A DNA stretch of 64,000 bases, taken from positions 16,200-80,199 of the forward strand of contig NZ_JALKFZ020000188.1 of NCBI RefSeq assembly GCF_023243075.1. Reading direction: 5' to 3'. This stretch comes from Frankia sp. AiPa1. Its GTDB lineage: Bacteria; Actinomycetota; Actinomycetes; Frankiales; Frankiaceae. The notes under the pieces were generated by a model. The model was not told the origin of the DNA. It worked only from the letters and a program-made list of their open reading frames with translations, and did not search any database. Of this stretch, positions 1 to 8,680 are shown one piece after another. Both the position numbers and the translations under genes were made by a program. The stretch's first letter is position 1. Every line of letters starts with the position of its first letter.

Positions 1-579
1 CAGAGCCGCCCCCTCACCGACAGCTTCGACGTCTCGCGCTCCGGCGCCGACGTCACCGTGCCCGTCGGCGCCGGACGGGAGCTGGAGCTGGGTGCCCTCG
101 GCCACGCGGTCGAGCTCTACCACCTGCTGCTGGCCGCGGACGCACTCGGCAGCGTGAGACGCATGCTTGACCGCACGGTCGCCTACGCGGCCCAACGGCA
201 CACCTTCGGCCGCCCGATCGGCGCCACCCAGGCCGTGCAGCACCGCCTGGCCGACCATGCGGTGCGTGCCCGTGGGATGAGCCTCCTGGTCGCCGAGGCG
301 GTCCGCCACTTCGACCCCGCCGCCAGCGGCGACACCGCCCCGCCCGACGAGGGCGGCGGGATCGCTCGATGGGTGTCGCTGGCGGGGCTGTCGGTAAGCT
401 CCGGGGCGCCGCATCTGCTCCACGATCTCCTCCAGCTCACCGGCGGCATCGGTTTCACGTGGGAATATGGCCTGCATTTTCACGAGCGACGGGTCCGTCA
501 GGACGCCCGGCTCGCCGCGAACCCACGAGCGGCGCTGCGCTCACTCGTCCTCAGCGAGGGGTGGACCAATGTCCGCTGA
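1..579 (+). CDS. Acyl-CoA dehydrogenase, C-terminal part (5' end outside window)
   Basis: The reading frame is open from base 1, so the gene begins upstream of the window; 192 residues are visible. It is the C-terminal helical domain of an acyl-CoA dehydrogenase: the signature around RHTFGRPIGATQAVQHRLAD binds FAD, and GGIGFTWEYG carries the glutamate at the position of the catalytic base in medium-chain dehydrogenases. It would oxidise an acyl-CoA to the 2-enoyl-CoA using FAD. Its stop overlaps the next gene, another acyl-CoA dehydrogenase, by 11 bases, so the two are translationally coupled and probably form one mixed oligomer. Family assignment is secure; substrate is unknown. Confidence 0.9.
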   Translation, partial: QSRPLTDSFDVSRSGADVTVPVGAGRELELGALGHAVELYHLLLAADALGSVRRMLDRTVAYAAQRHTFGRPIGATQAVQHRLADHAVRARGMSLLVAEAVRHFDPAASGDTAPPDEGGGIARWVSLAGLSVSSGAPHLLHDLLQLTGGIGFTWEYGLHFHERRVRQDARLAANPRAALRSLVLSEGWTNVR

Positions 580-1852
580 CACCGACACCCAGGCCAGCGG
601 CGACACCCAGGCCAGCACCGACACCCAGGCCAGCGGCGACGCCGACCGGGACGCCGGTGCGCGTCCGGATGCCGCCGGCTCCCGCCGCAGCGCCGACGCC
701 TACCGGGCGGAGATCCGCGCCTTCATCGCCGAACATGGCGTGCCGATGCCCGCCGAGGGCGTGCGGGTCCCCCGCGATGCCGAGCACGAGCGGGAGATCC
801 GGGCCTGGCTCGCGGCCCTGTACGCAGGCGGCCACCTCGGCGCCGGCTGGCCGGTGCGGTGGGGTGGCCGGGCCGACCACCTGCCGGTGCACGACCTGGT
901 GCTGATGGAGGAGCTCATCCTGGGGGACGCCTACCGTCCACTCGACCAGGTGATGCTGGCCGCGCACACCCTCATCGCGTTCGGCAGCGAGGAACAGAAA
1001 CGCGAGCTGCTACCGAAGATCCGTAGCGGCGAGCACATCTGGTGCCAGCTGTTCAGCGAGCCCGAGGCCGGCAGCGACCTCGCCGCGCTGCGCGCCCGCG
1101 CCCGTCCCGCGCCGGACGGGGACGGGTGGCTCGTGTCCGGGCAGAAGATCTGGAGCACCGACGCGCAGTGGGCCGACATGGGCACCCTGCTCGCCCGCAC
1201 CGACCCCGACGTCGGCCGGCACGCCGGCATCACCGCGTTCGCCATCCCGATGAACCTGCCCGGGATGGACATCCGCCCGATCCGGGAGATGACCGGCCAC
1301 GCCGAGTTCTGCGAGGTCTTCCTCGACGACGTGCGGGTCGGGCCGGAGCATGTGCTCGGCGAGGTGAACGGCGGCTGGAAGGTCGTCACCTCGGGACTCG
1401 CCTCCGAGCGGGCGTTCGTCGGCGCGAACTCGGTGCAACTCGAGCGGATGTTCACCGACCTGGTCACGATCGCCCGCGCCGCCCGTTTCGACGACGGCTC
1501 CGCGGCGCTCGACCACGAGGACGTCCAGGCGAAGCTCGCCGAGGCGCTCTACCGCGTCGAGGAGGTCCGGCTCATCGTGCGCGACACCGTCGAACGTATC
1601 CTCCTCGACGAGGAACACCCCAGCGACGGCCCGGTCGGCAAGCTCGCCTTCACCGAGCTGAACGTCGCGCTCACCGAACTTGCCATGGAAATCATCGACT
1701 CCGCCGTCACCATCGACCCGTCGGCCGCCGACGTCTCCGCCCGCCTGCACCACAACTTCCTCTGGGGCCGCGCCATGACCATCTCCGGCGGCGCCTCGGA
1801 GATCATGCGCGGCCTGGTCGGCCGCCAGCTCCTGGGCCTACCCCGCGCCTAG
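569..1852 (+). CDS. Acyl-CoA dehydrogenase
   Basis: 427 residues from the ATG at 569, which lies inside the 3' end of the preceding dehydrogenase gene. The first ~45 residues are a low-complexity T/Q/A/S/G/D repeat (DTQASGDTQAST) absent from the family core. Family features follow: WCQLFSEPEAGSDLAALRAR and the GQKIWSTDAQ segment of the FAD/substrate cleft, a beta domain ending in EVFLDDVRV, and a C-terminal SGGASEIMRGLVGRQLLGLP. This C-terminus is the SEI type, without the GFTWE motif of its upstream partner. In mycobacterial steroid catabolism such adjacent unlike pairs form alpha2beta2 enzymes; that this pair does so is inference. Confidence 0.9.
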   Translation: MSADTDTQASGDTQASTDTQASGDADRDAGARPDAAGSRRSADAYRAEIRAFIAEHGVPMPAEGVRVPRDAEHEREIRAWLAALYAGGHLGAGWPVRWGGRADHLPVHDLVLMEELILGDAYRPLDQVMLAAHTLIAFGSEEQKRELLPKIRSGEHIWCQLFSEPEAGSDLAALRARARPAPDGDGWLVSGQKIWSTDAQWADMGTLLARTDPDVGRHAGITAFAIPMNLPGMDIRPIREMTGHAEFCEVFLDDVRVGPEHVLGEVNGGWKVVTSGLASERAFVGANSVQLERMFTDLVTIARAARFDDGSAALDHEDVQAKLAEALYRVEEVRLIVRDTVERILLDEEHPSDGPVGKLAFTELNVALTELAMEIIDSAVTIDPSAADVSARLHHNFLWGRAMTISGGASEIMRGLVGRQLLGLPRA

Positions 1853-1953
1853 GTTGCTCCTCGTGGATCCCCGGCTCGGGGCCGGGTTCACCCCGTGAAT
1901 CCCACTGTCCGTGATGGCTTTCGGGGGTGGTGGCGCTGCTGATGAGCGGGGAT

Positions 1954-2010
1954 GTCGCTTCTACCAGGTAATCTGTCTTATTTGTCCCTTCGTAACCCTG
2001 TAGAAGCGAC
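1954..2010. repeat. Inverted repeat, 10-bp arms
   Basis: GTCGCTTCTA at 1954-1963 is exactly complementary to TAGAAGCGAC at 2001-2010; with a one-base bulge the match extends into CCAGG/CCTG. The 37-base loop is AT-rich for this genome. It may be a bidirectional terminator, or the end of a decayed mobile element; no transposase remnant is recognisable next to it. Confidence 0.5.
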
Positions 2011-2139
2011 ACGAAGGTTTTCCGGGGCCGATCCGTCGTCACGCGCAGCGGCGAGCAGGGCGGTAGCGAGTCGGCGGTGGGGGGATGGCTCGCTGGTCGT
2101 GACGGCCGGAGCTGACGGTGACGGCGGAGGCATCGTGCG

Positions 2140-2167
2140 CCACCGGCCACCGGCCACCGGCCACCGG
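2140..2167. repeat. Tandem repeat, four perfect 7-bp units (CCACCGG)
   Basis: Four exact head-to-tail copies of CCACCGG lie in the gene-free stretch downstream of the acyl-CoA dehydrogenase pair. No function is evident. Confidence 0.85.
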
Positions 2168-2491
2168 TACGTCGGACGGTGCGCGTGCCGCCGAGGACGT
2201 CGGACGTGGTCCGAGCCCGACCGGGGATCGGGCGGGAACCGGCCGATCTGCTGTGATGGACCATCATTACCCGCGAGAAAAACCCTAGCGGTGACCTCGG
2301 GAGGTTCACCGGCGGTGACCGGCGAGCCTCCCGGAGCAGCGGCCCCCGATGGACTCGCCATCTCTGCCTGCCCGGTGGGCGCCGCGACGACGTACGACGC
2401 CGAAAGCCGTCACATCGGGGCATCGGGGCATCCGGAACCAGTTGGCCGAGGGCGAGGGCCACTGGCCTCGGTCGATCATGGCGCAGGCGGA

Positions 2492-3895
2492 TCAGGCCGC
2501 CGGCTCGGTGGCAAGGAGCGTGAAGACGTCCAGGTCGCGTAGTGCGGCGCTGGCGTTGATCGCCATCGACAGGAACATCCGGTCGGAGTGTTCGGTGGGT
2601 GCCGCGCTCGCGTACACGCAGCCGATCATCGTGATGAGCGGGCCCTGCAACATGCCGCGCCGATAGTCGTCGAAGCACCGGTCGGCCGAGTAGTCAGTGA
2701 CGCCGAGCTCGAGGAGACGCTCGTGGTAGGCGGCGACGAGCCGCCGTTCGTGGGCCCGCCGTTCGTCCGGCGGCAGGGCCGTGGACAGGAAGTAGGCGAG
2801 GTCGCGGCCAGGGAAGCCCGCCTCAAGCGTCTGCCAGTCGACGGTGACCACCTCGGGCAGCCCCGCCCCGGCCTCCCCCACCACGGTCCCGTCGGCCACG
2901 GTCCCGTCGGCCACGACATCGCCGGCCACGACATCGCCGGCCACGGCATCGCCGGCCGGCGGGTCTCGGAACAGCAGGTTGTCCAGGCGGTAGTCGCCGT
3001 GCACGAGCGAGACCGGGGCCCCGGTGGTCCGCGGCCAGGTGGCGATGCCCTCGGCGGCCGTCCGCAGGGTCTCGATGTCAGCGGGGGTGAGCCGGTCACG
3101 GAAGCGTTCGGTGAACTCGGCGGCGGCCTTTGTGGCGACGCCGCCCAGGAAGGCGGCGCCGGCCTCGTTGAGGCGCACCAGCCAGGGTGTGTGCGGGGTG
3201 AGTTCGGGGCTGTTCCAGAATGGCGCGTGCAGACCGGCGAGGTTACGCACGGCGACAAGCGCCTGCTGCACGGTACAGCCGGTCAGCTGGTCGCCGGGCC
3301 GGGCCGGATAAGCGTCCTCGAGTACGAGGGTGAAGGTCAGCGAGTCGGGCGCAAGCTCGGCCAGCCAGGCCCGCGGCACCCGGATGAGCGAGCGCTCGGC
3401 GAAGAACCGGTAGTACCCCAGCTCGTTGCGGAATCCGTTACGCAGCCGACCGCGCACCTTCGCGTCGCCCGCGGCAAGTTTCACCACCACGCTGGCCGGC
3501 CCTGCTCCCGCCAGCCCTGCTTCCACCGGCCCTGCTCCCGCCAGCGCGGCGTCAGCCGCCACAGCGCCGGTCGGCGCCGTGCCCGACGATGTCGCGGCCT
3601 CCAAGCCAGCGCCGTCGGCCGCGCCAGAACCGCTCGCGGAGCCGGAGCCGGAGCCGCCGACCGTATCGGAGCTGTCCGCGTAGGTCAGATGGAAGCGGTA
3701 GCTGACAGCGGTCTGGCCGGTGCCGACGCGCTCGTAGCGCAGGGCGGTCACCTCGGCGTCGGCACCGCCGGCGCGCAGCACCTCGGTCATCCACGCGGGA
3801 GTGATCTCGGCCGGGTCGTCGACGATCAGACGGGCGCCCCGCGGGGTGGCGTACAGGCCGTCGACGGGTACCACGCTCGGCGAGTGGGCGCTCAT
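2492..3895 (-). CDS. Aminoglycoside phosphotransferase-fold protein, FadE36-like
   Basis: 467 residues from the ATG at 3895. The kinase-like fold is shown by the catalytic loop SLVHGDYRLDNLLF (HxDxxxxN) and the metal-binding VTVDWQTLEAG. Members of this family beside acyl-CoA dehydrogenase genes are often called FadE36-like; they are thought to phosphorylate a small molecule or act in lipid catabolism, without proven substrate. Two low-complexity inserts stand out: a Gly/Ser/Ala stretch near residues 75-120, and an A/V/G/D repeat just after the catalytic loop (2880-2955). The start codon overlaps the stop of a 51-residue frame upstream (ATGA), implying translational coupling. Confidence 0.85.
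   Translation of the reverse strand: MSAHSPSVVPVDGLYATPRGARLIVDDPAEITPAWMTEVLRAGGADAEVTALRYERVGTGQTAVSYRFHLTYADSSDTVGGSGSGSASGSGAADGAGLEAATSSGTAPTGAVAADAALAGAGPVEAGLAGAGPASVVVKLAAGDAKVRGRLRNGFRNELGYYRFFAERSLIRVPRAWLAELAPDSLTFTLVLEDAYPARPGDQLTGCTVQQALVAVRNLAGLHAPFWNSPELTPHTPWLVRLNEAGAAFLGGVATKAAAEFTERFRDRLTPADIETLRTAAEGIATWPRTTGAPVSLVHGDYRLDNLLFRDPPAGDAVAGDVVAGDVVADGTVADGTVVGEAGAGLPEVVTVDWQTLEAGFPGRDLAYFLSTALPPDERRAHERRLVAAYHERLLELGVTDYSADRCFDDYRRGMLQGPLITMIGCVYASAAPTEHSDRMFLSMAINASAALRDLDVFTLLATEPAA
2880..2955 (-). repeat. In-frame 15-bp tandem repeats inside the phosphotransferase gene
   Basis: About five imperfect 15-bp units encode a repeated AGDVV/ADGTV pentapeptide. The period is a multiple of three, so copy-number changes keep the frame. 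The insert lies between the catalytic loop and the metal-binding aspartate, probably as a surface loop. Confidence 0.7.
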
Positions 3896-4047
3896 GCCAC
3901 CCGCCCCGGGTTCCACGCACCGACTCCCTGCCCGGCCGCCCGCAGCCCAGCGGCCCGGTACGCAGCGGCCCGATGCCGGGCGGCCCATCGCTCGGTGGCC
4001 CGGGTCTCGGCGAGCGACTCGCCGGGTGCGCCCGTCTGGTCCGTCAT
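3892..4047 (-). CDS. Small protein of 51 residues, translationally coupled to the phosphotransferase
   Basis: The frame starts at an ATG at 4047, preceded by GGAGAG six bases upstream, a good ribosome-binding site, and ends with a TGA that overlaps the phosphotransferase ATG in an ATGA. The peptide begins MTDQTGAPGESLAETRATER and is Ala/Arg/Gly-rich with a predicted helix; no family is recognised. The phosphotransferase ATG itself has only a weak ribosome-binding site, which supports translation of this frame as a leader or as a small partner protein. Alternatively it is only the N-terminal leader of a misplaced start. Confidence 0.5.
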   Translation of the reverse strand: MTDQTGAPGESLAETRATERWAARHRAAAYRAAGLRAAGQGVGAWNPGRVA

Positions 4048-4136
4048 CCGTCGCTCTCCTCATCGCGTCATCGCGCTTGGTGCAGCTGACCTGGCCCGGA
4101 CGTGCCGGGTCCGCAGGACGGGCGCGAGAGTAGTGC

Positions 4137-4181
4137 ACATCAATGTTGATGTCGACATCGAGGTTACCTGCAGGCTACTGT
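4137..4181 (+). promoter_or_regulatory. Divergent promoter region with RAYRTY-type operator
   Basis: Between the phosphotransferase (left, minus) and amidohydrolase (right, plus) genes lies ACATCAA-TG-TTGATGT (4137-4152), an inverted repeat, overlapping the perfect palindrome GATGTCGACATC (4148-4159). Read in steps of six this is AATGTT, GATGTC, GACATC, three RAYRTY hexamers. For the plus strand a possible -35 TCGACA (4152-4157) and -10 TACTGT (4176-4181) are 18 bases apart, so a bound regulator would cover the -35. The same array recurs at four other promoters in this window. Confidence 0.6.
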
Positions 4182-4289
4182 GACCGGGTGGCGGACGGTC
4201 ATCACCTGGTGGTTCCGTCCCGTGCACCCTGCGTCCCGCGCACCCTATGTCCGGGACGCCCGGACGAGCAGCTCACGAAAGGCGACCAG

Positions 4290-5198
4290 GTGGCTTCCAC
4301 GTTCGTAGCCCCCGCCGGCGGCGGTCGGCCCTGGCCCGCGGATCTCGGCATCATCGACACCCTGGTCGGGATTCCGCAGGACCCGGACACGCTGTACCGG
4401 TCGATCAGGGCGGCGGCGCGCGACCGGGAGTCCCGGGAGGACTTCGTGATGCCGGCGTCCTACATGTTTCACGACGTGCCGGACGCCCACGTCGGCGAGG
4501 TGGACCCGATCGCGTTTCTGCTCGACGAGATGGACCGGCACGGCATCGAGGTCGGGCTGATCAGCATGAGCGCGAACCCGGAGGTCGCCGAGCGGGCGCT
4601 CGCCAAGCATCCCGACCGGTTCGTCGGCTCGCTGACCTGCGACCCGAATCGGGGGGCGGAAGGCATCCGGGCCCTGGTGCGCGCCCACGAGCAGTTCGAC
4701 GTCCGCGCGGTGAACATCGCCCCGCACCAGTGGGTTCCCCAGGTCGCCATCGACGCGCCGCTGATGTACCCGATCTACGCCAGGTGTGTCGAGCTCGGCA
4801 TCCCGGTGTTCGTGACCGTGGGAATCGCCGGCCCGCGGGTGCCATCGCGGGTGCAGCACGTCGAGCTGATCGACCAGGTGATGTACGACTTTCCCGAGCT
4901 GGTGTTCGTGATGCGCCACGGCGCGGAGCCATGGACCGACCTCGCGGTCAAACTGATGCTCAAATGGCCGAATCTGTACTACTCGACGAGTGCCTTCGCG
5001 CCGAAGTACTACCCGAAGGCCATTCTCGACTACGCCAACACCCGCGGCGCGGAGAAGATCCTCTACGCTGGCTATTTCCCGATGGGCCTCACCCTCGAGC
5101 GGATCGTGCGGGAACTCGCGCAGCTGCCGCTCAAGGAAAGCGTCTGGCCGAAGTTCCTGCGCGAGAACGCCGCCCGCATCCTCGGCATCACCCGGTGA
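4290..5198 (+). CDS. Amidohydrolase-2 family protein lacking metal ligands
   Basis: 302 residues from a GTG at 4290 preceded by GAAAGG. The TIM-barrel family (ACMSD/decarboxylase-like amidohydrolases) is recognisable from the order of segments such as GSLTCDPNRG, the VFVMRHGAEPW strand and the C-terminal RENAARILG. The metal-binding positions are missing, however: the N-terminal DxHxH or DADNH motif is replaced by IIDTLVGIP, and the C-terminal GSDFPH of its two homologues here is replaced by YAGYFPMG. It may be a non-metal enzyme, a binding protein or a subunit of another amidohydrolase. It leads a probable operon with the two following dehydrogenases and sits behind a shared operator. Confidence 0.8.
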   Translation: MASTFVAPAGGGRPWPADLGIIDTLVGIPQDPDTLYRSIRAAARDRESREDFVMPASYMFHDVPDAHVGEVDPIAFLLDEMDRHGIEVGLISMSANPEVAERALAKHPDRFVGSLTCDPNRGAEGIRALVRAHEQFDVRAVNIAPHQWVPQVAIDAPLMYPIYARCVELGIPVFVTVGIAGPRVPSRVQHVELIDQVMYDFPELVFVMRHGAEPWTDLAVKLMLKWPNLYYSTSAFAPKYYPKAILDYANTRGAEKILYAGYFPMGLTLERIVRELAQLPLKESVWPKFLRENAARILGITR

Positions 5199-5226
5199 CG
5201 CCGGCTTCCCCGATGAGGACTGCCCA

Positions 5227-6363
5227 GTGAACCTGGCCTTCACCGATGAGCAGAACGAACTGCGCCGGACGGTGCGTGACTTCCTCGACGAGACGTCACC
5301 CGAGACGGAGGTCCGCCGGTTGATGGCGACCACCGAGGGCTACGACCAGTCCGTCTGGCGCCAGTTCGCCGGGGAGCTCGGCCTCGCTGGGCTCGCGGTG
5401 CCCGAGGAGTACGGCGGCGCCGGCTACGGGTTCGTCGAGCTCGGCATCGTGCTGGAGGAGGCCGGCCGCGCGCTGCTGTGCGCGCCGCTGCTGTCCAGCG
5501 TCGTGCTGGCCGGTTCCACCCTGCTCGGCATCGGCGACAAGGCGGCGAACGCCGACTACCTGCCCGGCATCACGGACGGCTCGACCACCGCCGCCCTGGC
5601 GCTCGCCGAGCCCGCCGCCCGCGGCGCCGACCCGGACGCGGTAGACGCGGTAAGGGTCACCGCCGCGCCGACGGCGCAGGGCTGGGTACTCACCGGCACC
5701 AAGTCGTACGTCATCGACGGCCACACCGCCGACCTGCTGCTCGTCGTCGCCCGCACCGGCGCGGGGCTCGGCGTCTTCGCCGTGGACGGGACCGCCCCGG
5801 GCGTCACCCGCACACCGCAGGAGACCCTCGACCAGACCCGCAAGCAGGCCACCATCACCTTCGCCTCGGCATCCGCGCGGCTCGTCGGCGAGGAGGGCGA
5901 GGCTCTGCCGGCGCTGCGTCGCGTGCTCGACCTCGCGACGGTGGCGCTGGCCGCCGAGCAGGTCGGTGGCGCCTCCCGGGCGCTGGAGCAGGCGGTCGAG
6001 TACGCGAAGATCCGCGTCCAGTTCGGCAGGCCGATCGGGGCCTTCCAGTCCATCAAGCACAAGCTCGCCGATCTGCACCTGGGGGTGGAGACGGCGCGGT
6101 CCGCCGCGTACCACGGTCTGTGGGCGGCGGCGGAGAGCCCGGACGAACTGCCTGAGGCGGCGAGCCTCGCCGGCGGCTGCTGCGGCGACATGTTCGTCAC
6201 CACGGCGGCCGAGAACGTCCAGGTCCATGGCGGGATCGGCTTCACCTGGGAACATCCCGCGCATCTCTACGTCAAGCGGGCGCACAGCTCGCGGCTGCTG
6301 TTCGGCACCCCGGCCGAGCATCGTCAGCGGCTCGCCGGCCTGGTGCTCGCCGCCCCGGCCTGA
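5227..6363 (+). CDS. Acyl-CoA dehydrogenase (GFTWE type)
   Basis: 378 residues from a GTG at 5227, behind GAGGA, 28 bases after the amidohydrolase stop. N-terminal helical domain (FTDEQNELRRTVRDFLDE), beta domain (GTKSYVIDGHTADLLLVVAR), and C-terminal helices with RIRVQFGRPIGAFQSIKHKL-like FAD signature and HGGIGFTWEHPAHLYVKRA, where the glutamate aligns with the catalytic base of medium-chain dehydrogenases. It is followed 60 bases later by a SEI-type dehydrogenase, repeating the arrangement at the left edge of the window. Function: FAD-dependent alpha,beta-desaturation of an acyl-CoA; substrate unknown. Confidence 0.9.
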   Translation: MNLAFTDEQNELRRTVRDFLDETSPETEVRRLMATTEGYDQSVWRQFAGELGLAGLAVPEEYGGAGYGFVELGIVLEEAGRALLCAPLLSSVVLAGSTLLGIGDKAANADYLPGITDGSTTAALALAEPAARGADPDAVDAVRVTAAPTAQGWVLTGTKSYVIDGHTADLLLVVARTGAGLGVFAVDGTAPGVTRTPQETLDQTRKQATITFASASARLVGEEGEALPALRRVLDLATVALAAEQVGGASRALEQAVEYAKIRVQFGRPIGAFQSIKHKLADLHLGVETARSAAYHGLWAAAESPDELPEAASLAGGCCGDMFVTTAAENVQVHGGIGFTWEHPAHLYVKRAHSSRLLFGTPAEHRQRLAGLVLAAPA

Positions 6364-6423
6364 CCTCGTCGACCAATTGACCGTTCACGTGACCGCCGCC
6401 GAGGCGGGTGGAGGCTGAGCCCG

Positions 6424-7671
6424 ATGTCGAACCCGTCCACTGGCACGCCCGACGCTCCTGCGGCCGCCGCGGCGGTCGCGGCGGCCGTCGGTCCCGAAGC
6501 GGTTTCCGAGGATCGCGCGACGTTCGCCGCCCGGGTCCGGGCCTGGTTCGAGGCGAACGCACCCCGCCGGGGCTCCGCGGAGGACTTCTCGGCGATCCAC
6601 GTCGTGTCCGGCTCGACGCCCGAGGAGTTCAACCGGCGCGAGGAGCACGCGATCGAGGTCACCCGGGCCTGGCAGCGCAGGCTCTACGAGGCGGGTCTCG
6701 CCGGGCGTTCCTGGCCGACCGAGTGCGGCGGGCACGGTGCGCCGGCCTGGCAGGACGAGGTCGTCATCGCCGAACAGGCTCGTTTCGGCGTGTCCACGAA
6801 GATGTTCGCCGTCGGCCTGGAGATGACCCCCGCCGTGCTGTTCGCGCACGGCACCGCCGAACAGCGCGCCCACTACCTGCCGGCGATCGTGCGCGGCGAG
6901 CAGACCTGGTGCCAGCTGCTGTCCGAGCCCGGCGCCGGCTCCGATCTCGCCAGCGTCCAGACCCGGGCGACCCCGGTGGAGGGCGGCGGCTGGTCGGTCA
7001 GCGGGCAGAAGGTGTGGACGTCCAACGCCGGCGGCGCCGAATACGCCCTGCTCATCGCCCGGACGGGCACTCGGGAGGAAGGGCGCAAGGGTCTGTCCTG
7101 CTTCGCCATCCAGGTCTCCCAGCCCGGGGTGGACGTCCGCCCGCTGCGGCAGATGTCCGGTGGCTACCACTTCAACGAGGTCTTCCTCGACGACGCGTTC
7201 GTCCCCGAGATCGGCCTGATCGGCGGCCTCGGCGACGGCTGGGCCGTGCTGCGCACCATGCTCGCCAGCGAGCGGGCCGCGATCGGCGGCGGCACGAGCG
7301 CCCGCTCGTCCACCCAGCTCGTCGCGCTCGTGCGCGAACTGGAGCTGGAGCAGGACGCCGGGGTCCGGGAGCTTGTGGCCGAGGCGGTCATCCGGGAACG
7401 CACCCTGGACCTGACCCGCGCGCGGATCGCCGCCGGGCACACCATCGCCGCCGCCGGCTCCGTCACCAAGCTGCTGTACTCCGAGCATGCGCGCCTGAGC
7501 GCCGACGCGGCGATGACGATCCTCGGCCTCGCCGGCACGGTCCTGGACGACCCGCGGTCCGCGCCGTGGATCGAGCGGCTGCTGTTCGCGCCGGGGCTGC
7601 GCCTCGGTGGCGGCACCGACGAGATCCAGCGCAACGCCATCGCCGAACGCGGCCTTGGCCTCCCCCGCTGA
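6424..7671 (+). CDS. Acyl-CoA dehydrogenase (SEI type)
   Basis: 415 residues; the ATG follows GGAGG by ten bases. After an Ala-rich N-terminal tail come the typical segments: WPTECGGHG, WCQLLSEPGAGSDLASVQTR, VSGQKVWTSNAGGAEYALLIAR and FNEVFLDDAFVP, ending with LRLGGGTDEIQRNAIAERGL. It lacks the GFTWE motif of its upstream neighbour, with which it probably forms a heteromeric enzyme. Together with the amidohydrolase-like gene it forms a three-gene unit (4290-7671) controlled from the operator near 4140. Confidence 0.9.
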   Translation: MSNPSTGTPDAPAAAAAVAAAVGPEAVSEDRATFAARVRAWFEANAPRRGSAEDFSAIHVVSGSTPEEFNRREEHAIEVTRAWQRRLYEAGLAGRSWPTECGGHGAPAWQDEVVIAEQARFGVSTKMFAVGLEMTPAVLFAHGTAEQRAHYLPAIVRGEQTWCQLLSEPGAGSDLASVQTRATPVEGGGWSVSGQKVWTSNAGGAEYALLIARTGTREEGRKGLSCFAIQVSQPGVDVRPLRQMSGGYHFNEVFLDDAFVPEIGLIGGLGDGWAVLRTMLASERAAIGGGTSARSSTQLVALVRELELEQDAGVRELVAEAVIRERTLDLTRARIAAGHTIAAAGSVTKLLYSEHARLSADAAMTILGLAGTVLDDPRSAPWIERLLFAPGLRLGGGTDEIQRNAIAERGLGLPR

Positions 7672-7728
7672 GGCCCCCTTTCCGCCGCGGCGCCGGAATC
7701 ATGCCGGCCGGGCCGGCGCTCGGAGTGC

Positions 7729-8583
7729 TCACGGGCGGCCCGCCCCGGCAACGGGAACCTGGCGGGTGAGCACGACCGACGTGCGCCGCCCGCCCAGCGT
7801 CGAGGAGTTCCAGTCGAGGGCCGCGCACAGGAACAGCGTGCGCCGGTCCTCGCCACCCAGGGCGCAGGCGATGGCCATCCGCTCGCCGGTGTCGATCACG
7901 TCGGTCACCTCCCCACCGGGAAGGATCCGGCGGAACTCGTGGGCCAACGGGAACGCGGCCCAGACGGCACCCTCGGCGTCCAGGGCGATGCCGTCGGGCG
8001 CCGCGCCGAGACGATCGGCCAGCACCCGGCGACCGGAGAGAACCCCTTGCCCGTCGAGGTCAAAGGCGGTCAGGCGACGGCCCTTGGACTCGGCCACGAT
8101 CAGTGTCCGGCCGTCGGGGCTGATCGCCGAGCCGTTCGGGAAGTCCATCCCGTCGGCGACGACCGCGGCCGAACCGTCGGGGCGGACCCGGACGATCACC
8201 CCGGCGTCCGGCTCGGTGGGGTAGCTGCCGACGAACCCGGTGCCGGTGGCGTCCACGACCATGTCGTTGAGCTCGTCGTCGACCAGCCCGGACAGGTCGG
8301 CGTGGACGGTGAACGAGCCGTCGGCGGCCAGCCGCAGGATGGTCCGCTCGGCCATCGAGACCACCAGCGGCGTCCCGTCCGGCAGGAAGCCGAGCCCGGA
8401 CGGCTTGCGGCCGGACAGGACCGCCACCCGTGTCGTCTCGCCGGCGAGCGTCGCGCGGTGGACCGCCTCACCGTGCATGTCGGAGAACCAGAGCTGGCCC
8501 GCATGCCAGCGCGGTCCTTCGACGAACACGAACCCCTGCGCGAGCGGCCGCGGCGTCAGTCCCGACAGTGGTACGGAACTCAT
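7729..8583 (-). CDS. SMP-30/gluconolactonase-like beta-propeller hydrolase
   Basis: 284 residues forming a six-bladed propeller of the SMP-30/LRE-like family. Visible family motifs include FVEGPRWHAGQLWFSDMHG with the metal-binding glutamate, LNDMVVDATG, FPNGSAISPDGRTLIVAES and DGIALDAEGAVWAA, which hold the Glu, Asn and Asp ligands of the active site. Relatives hydrolyse lactones or act as esterases. A lactone step would suit a ring-degradation pathway, but this is inference. The start has a GGAGG-like site (GAGGGAGGCCCGC) just upstream. It lies between convergent and co-directional catabolic genes and is probably transcribed alone. Confidence 0.85.
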   Translation of the reverse strand: MSSVPLSGLTPRPLAQGFVFVEGPRWHAGQLWFSDMHGEAVHRATLAGETTRVAVLSGRKPSGLGFLPDGTPLVVSMAERTILRLAADGSFTVHADLSGLVDDELNDMVVDATGTGFVGSYPTEPDAGVIVRVRPDGSAAVVADGMDFPNGSAISPDGRTLIVAESKGRRLTAFDLDGQGVLSGRRVLADRLGAAPDGIALDAEGAVWAAFPLAHEFRRILPGGEVTDVIDTGERMAIACALGGEDRRTLFLCAALDWNSSTLGGRRTSVVLTRQVPVAGAGRP

Positions 8584-8680
8584 GCGGGCCTCCCTCGGAA
8601 CTCCCTGGCACGGTTGCTGTCCCGGACAATGCTCGACCTGCGGTGACGGAGGTCAACGGACCATGTCACCGGACCGTGCG

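Larger units (their letters stand above)
1853..2491. other. Gene-free stretch between convergent genes
   Basis: No reading frame here has the third-position GC bias or motifs of a real gene. It contains an inverted repeat around 1954-2010, a short tandem repeat at 2140-2167 and a locally AT-richer patch (1950-2030 and 2250-2290) unusual for this window. It separates the 3' ends of two convergent genes, so transcription terminators are expected, but no clear GC hairpin with a T tract is visible. Confidence 0.6.

Noticed and set aside
1952..2542. A 196-residue plus-strand frame in the first intergenic gap
   Set aside because: No ribosome-binding site, mixed composition and it runs into the 3' end of the phosphotransferase gene on the other strand.
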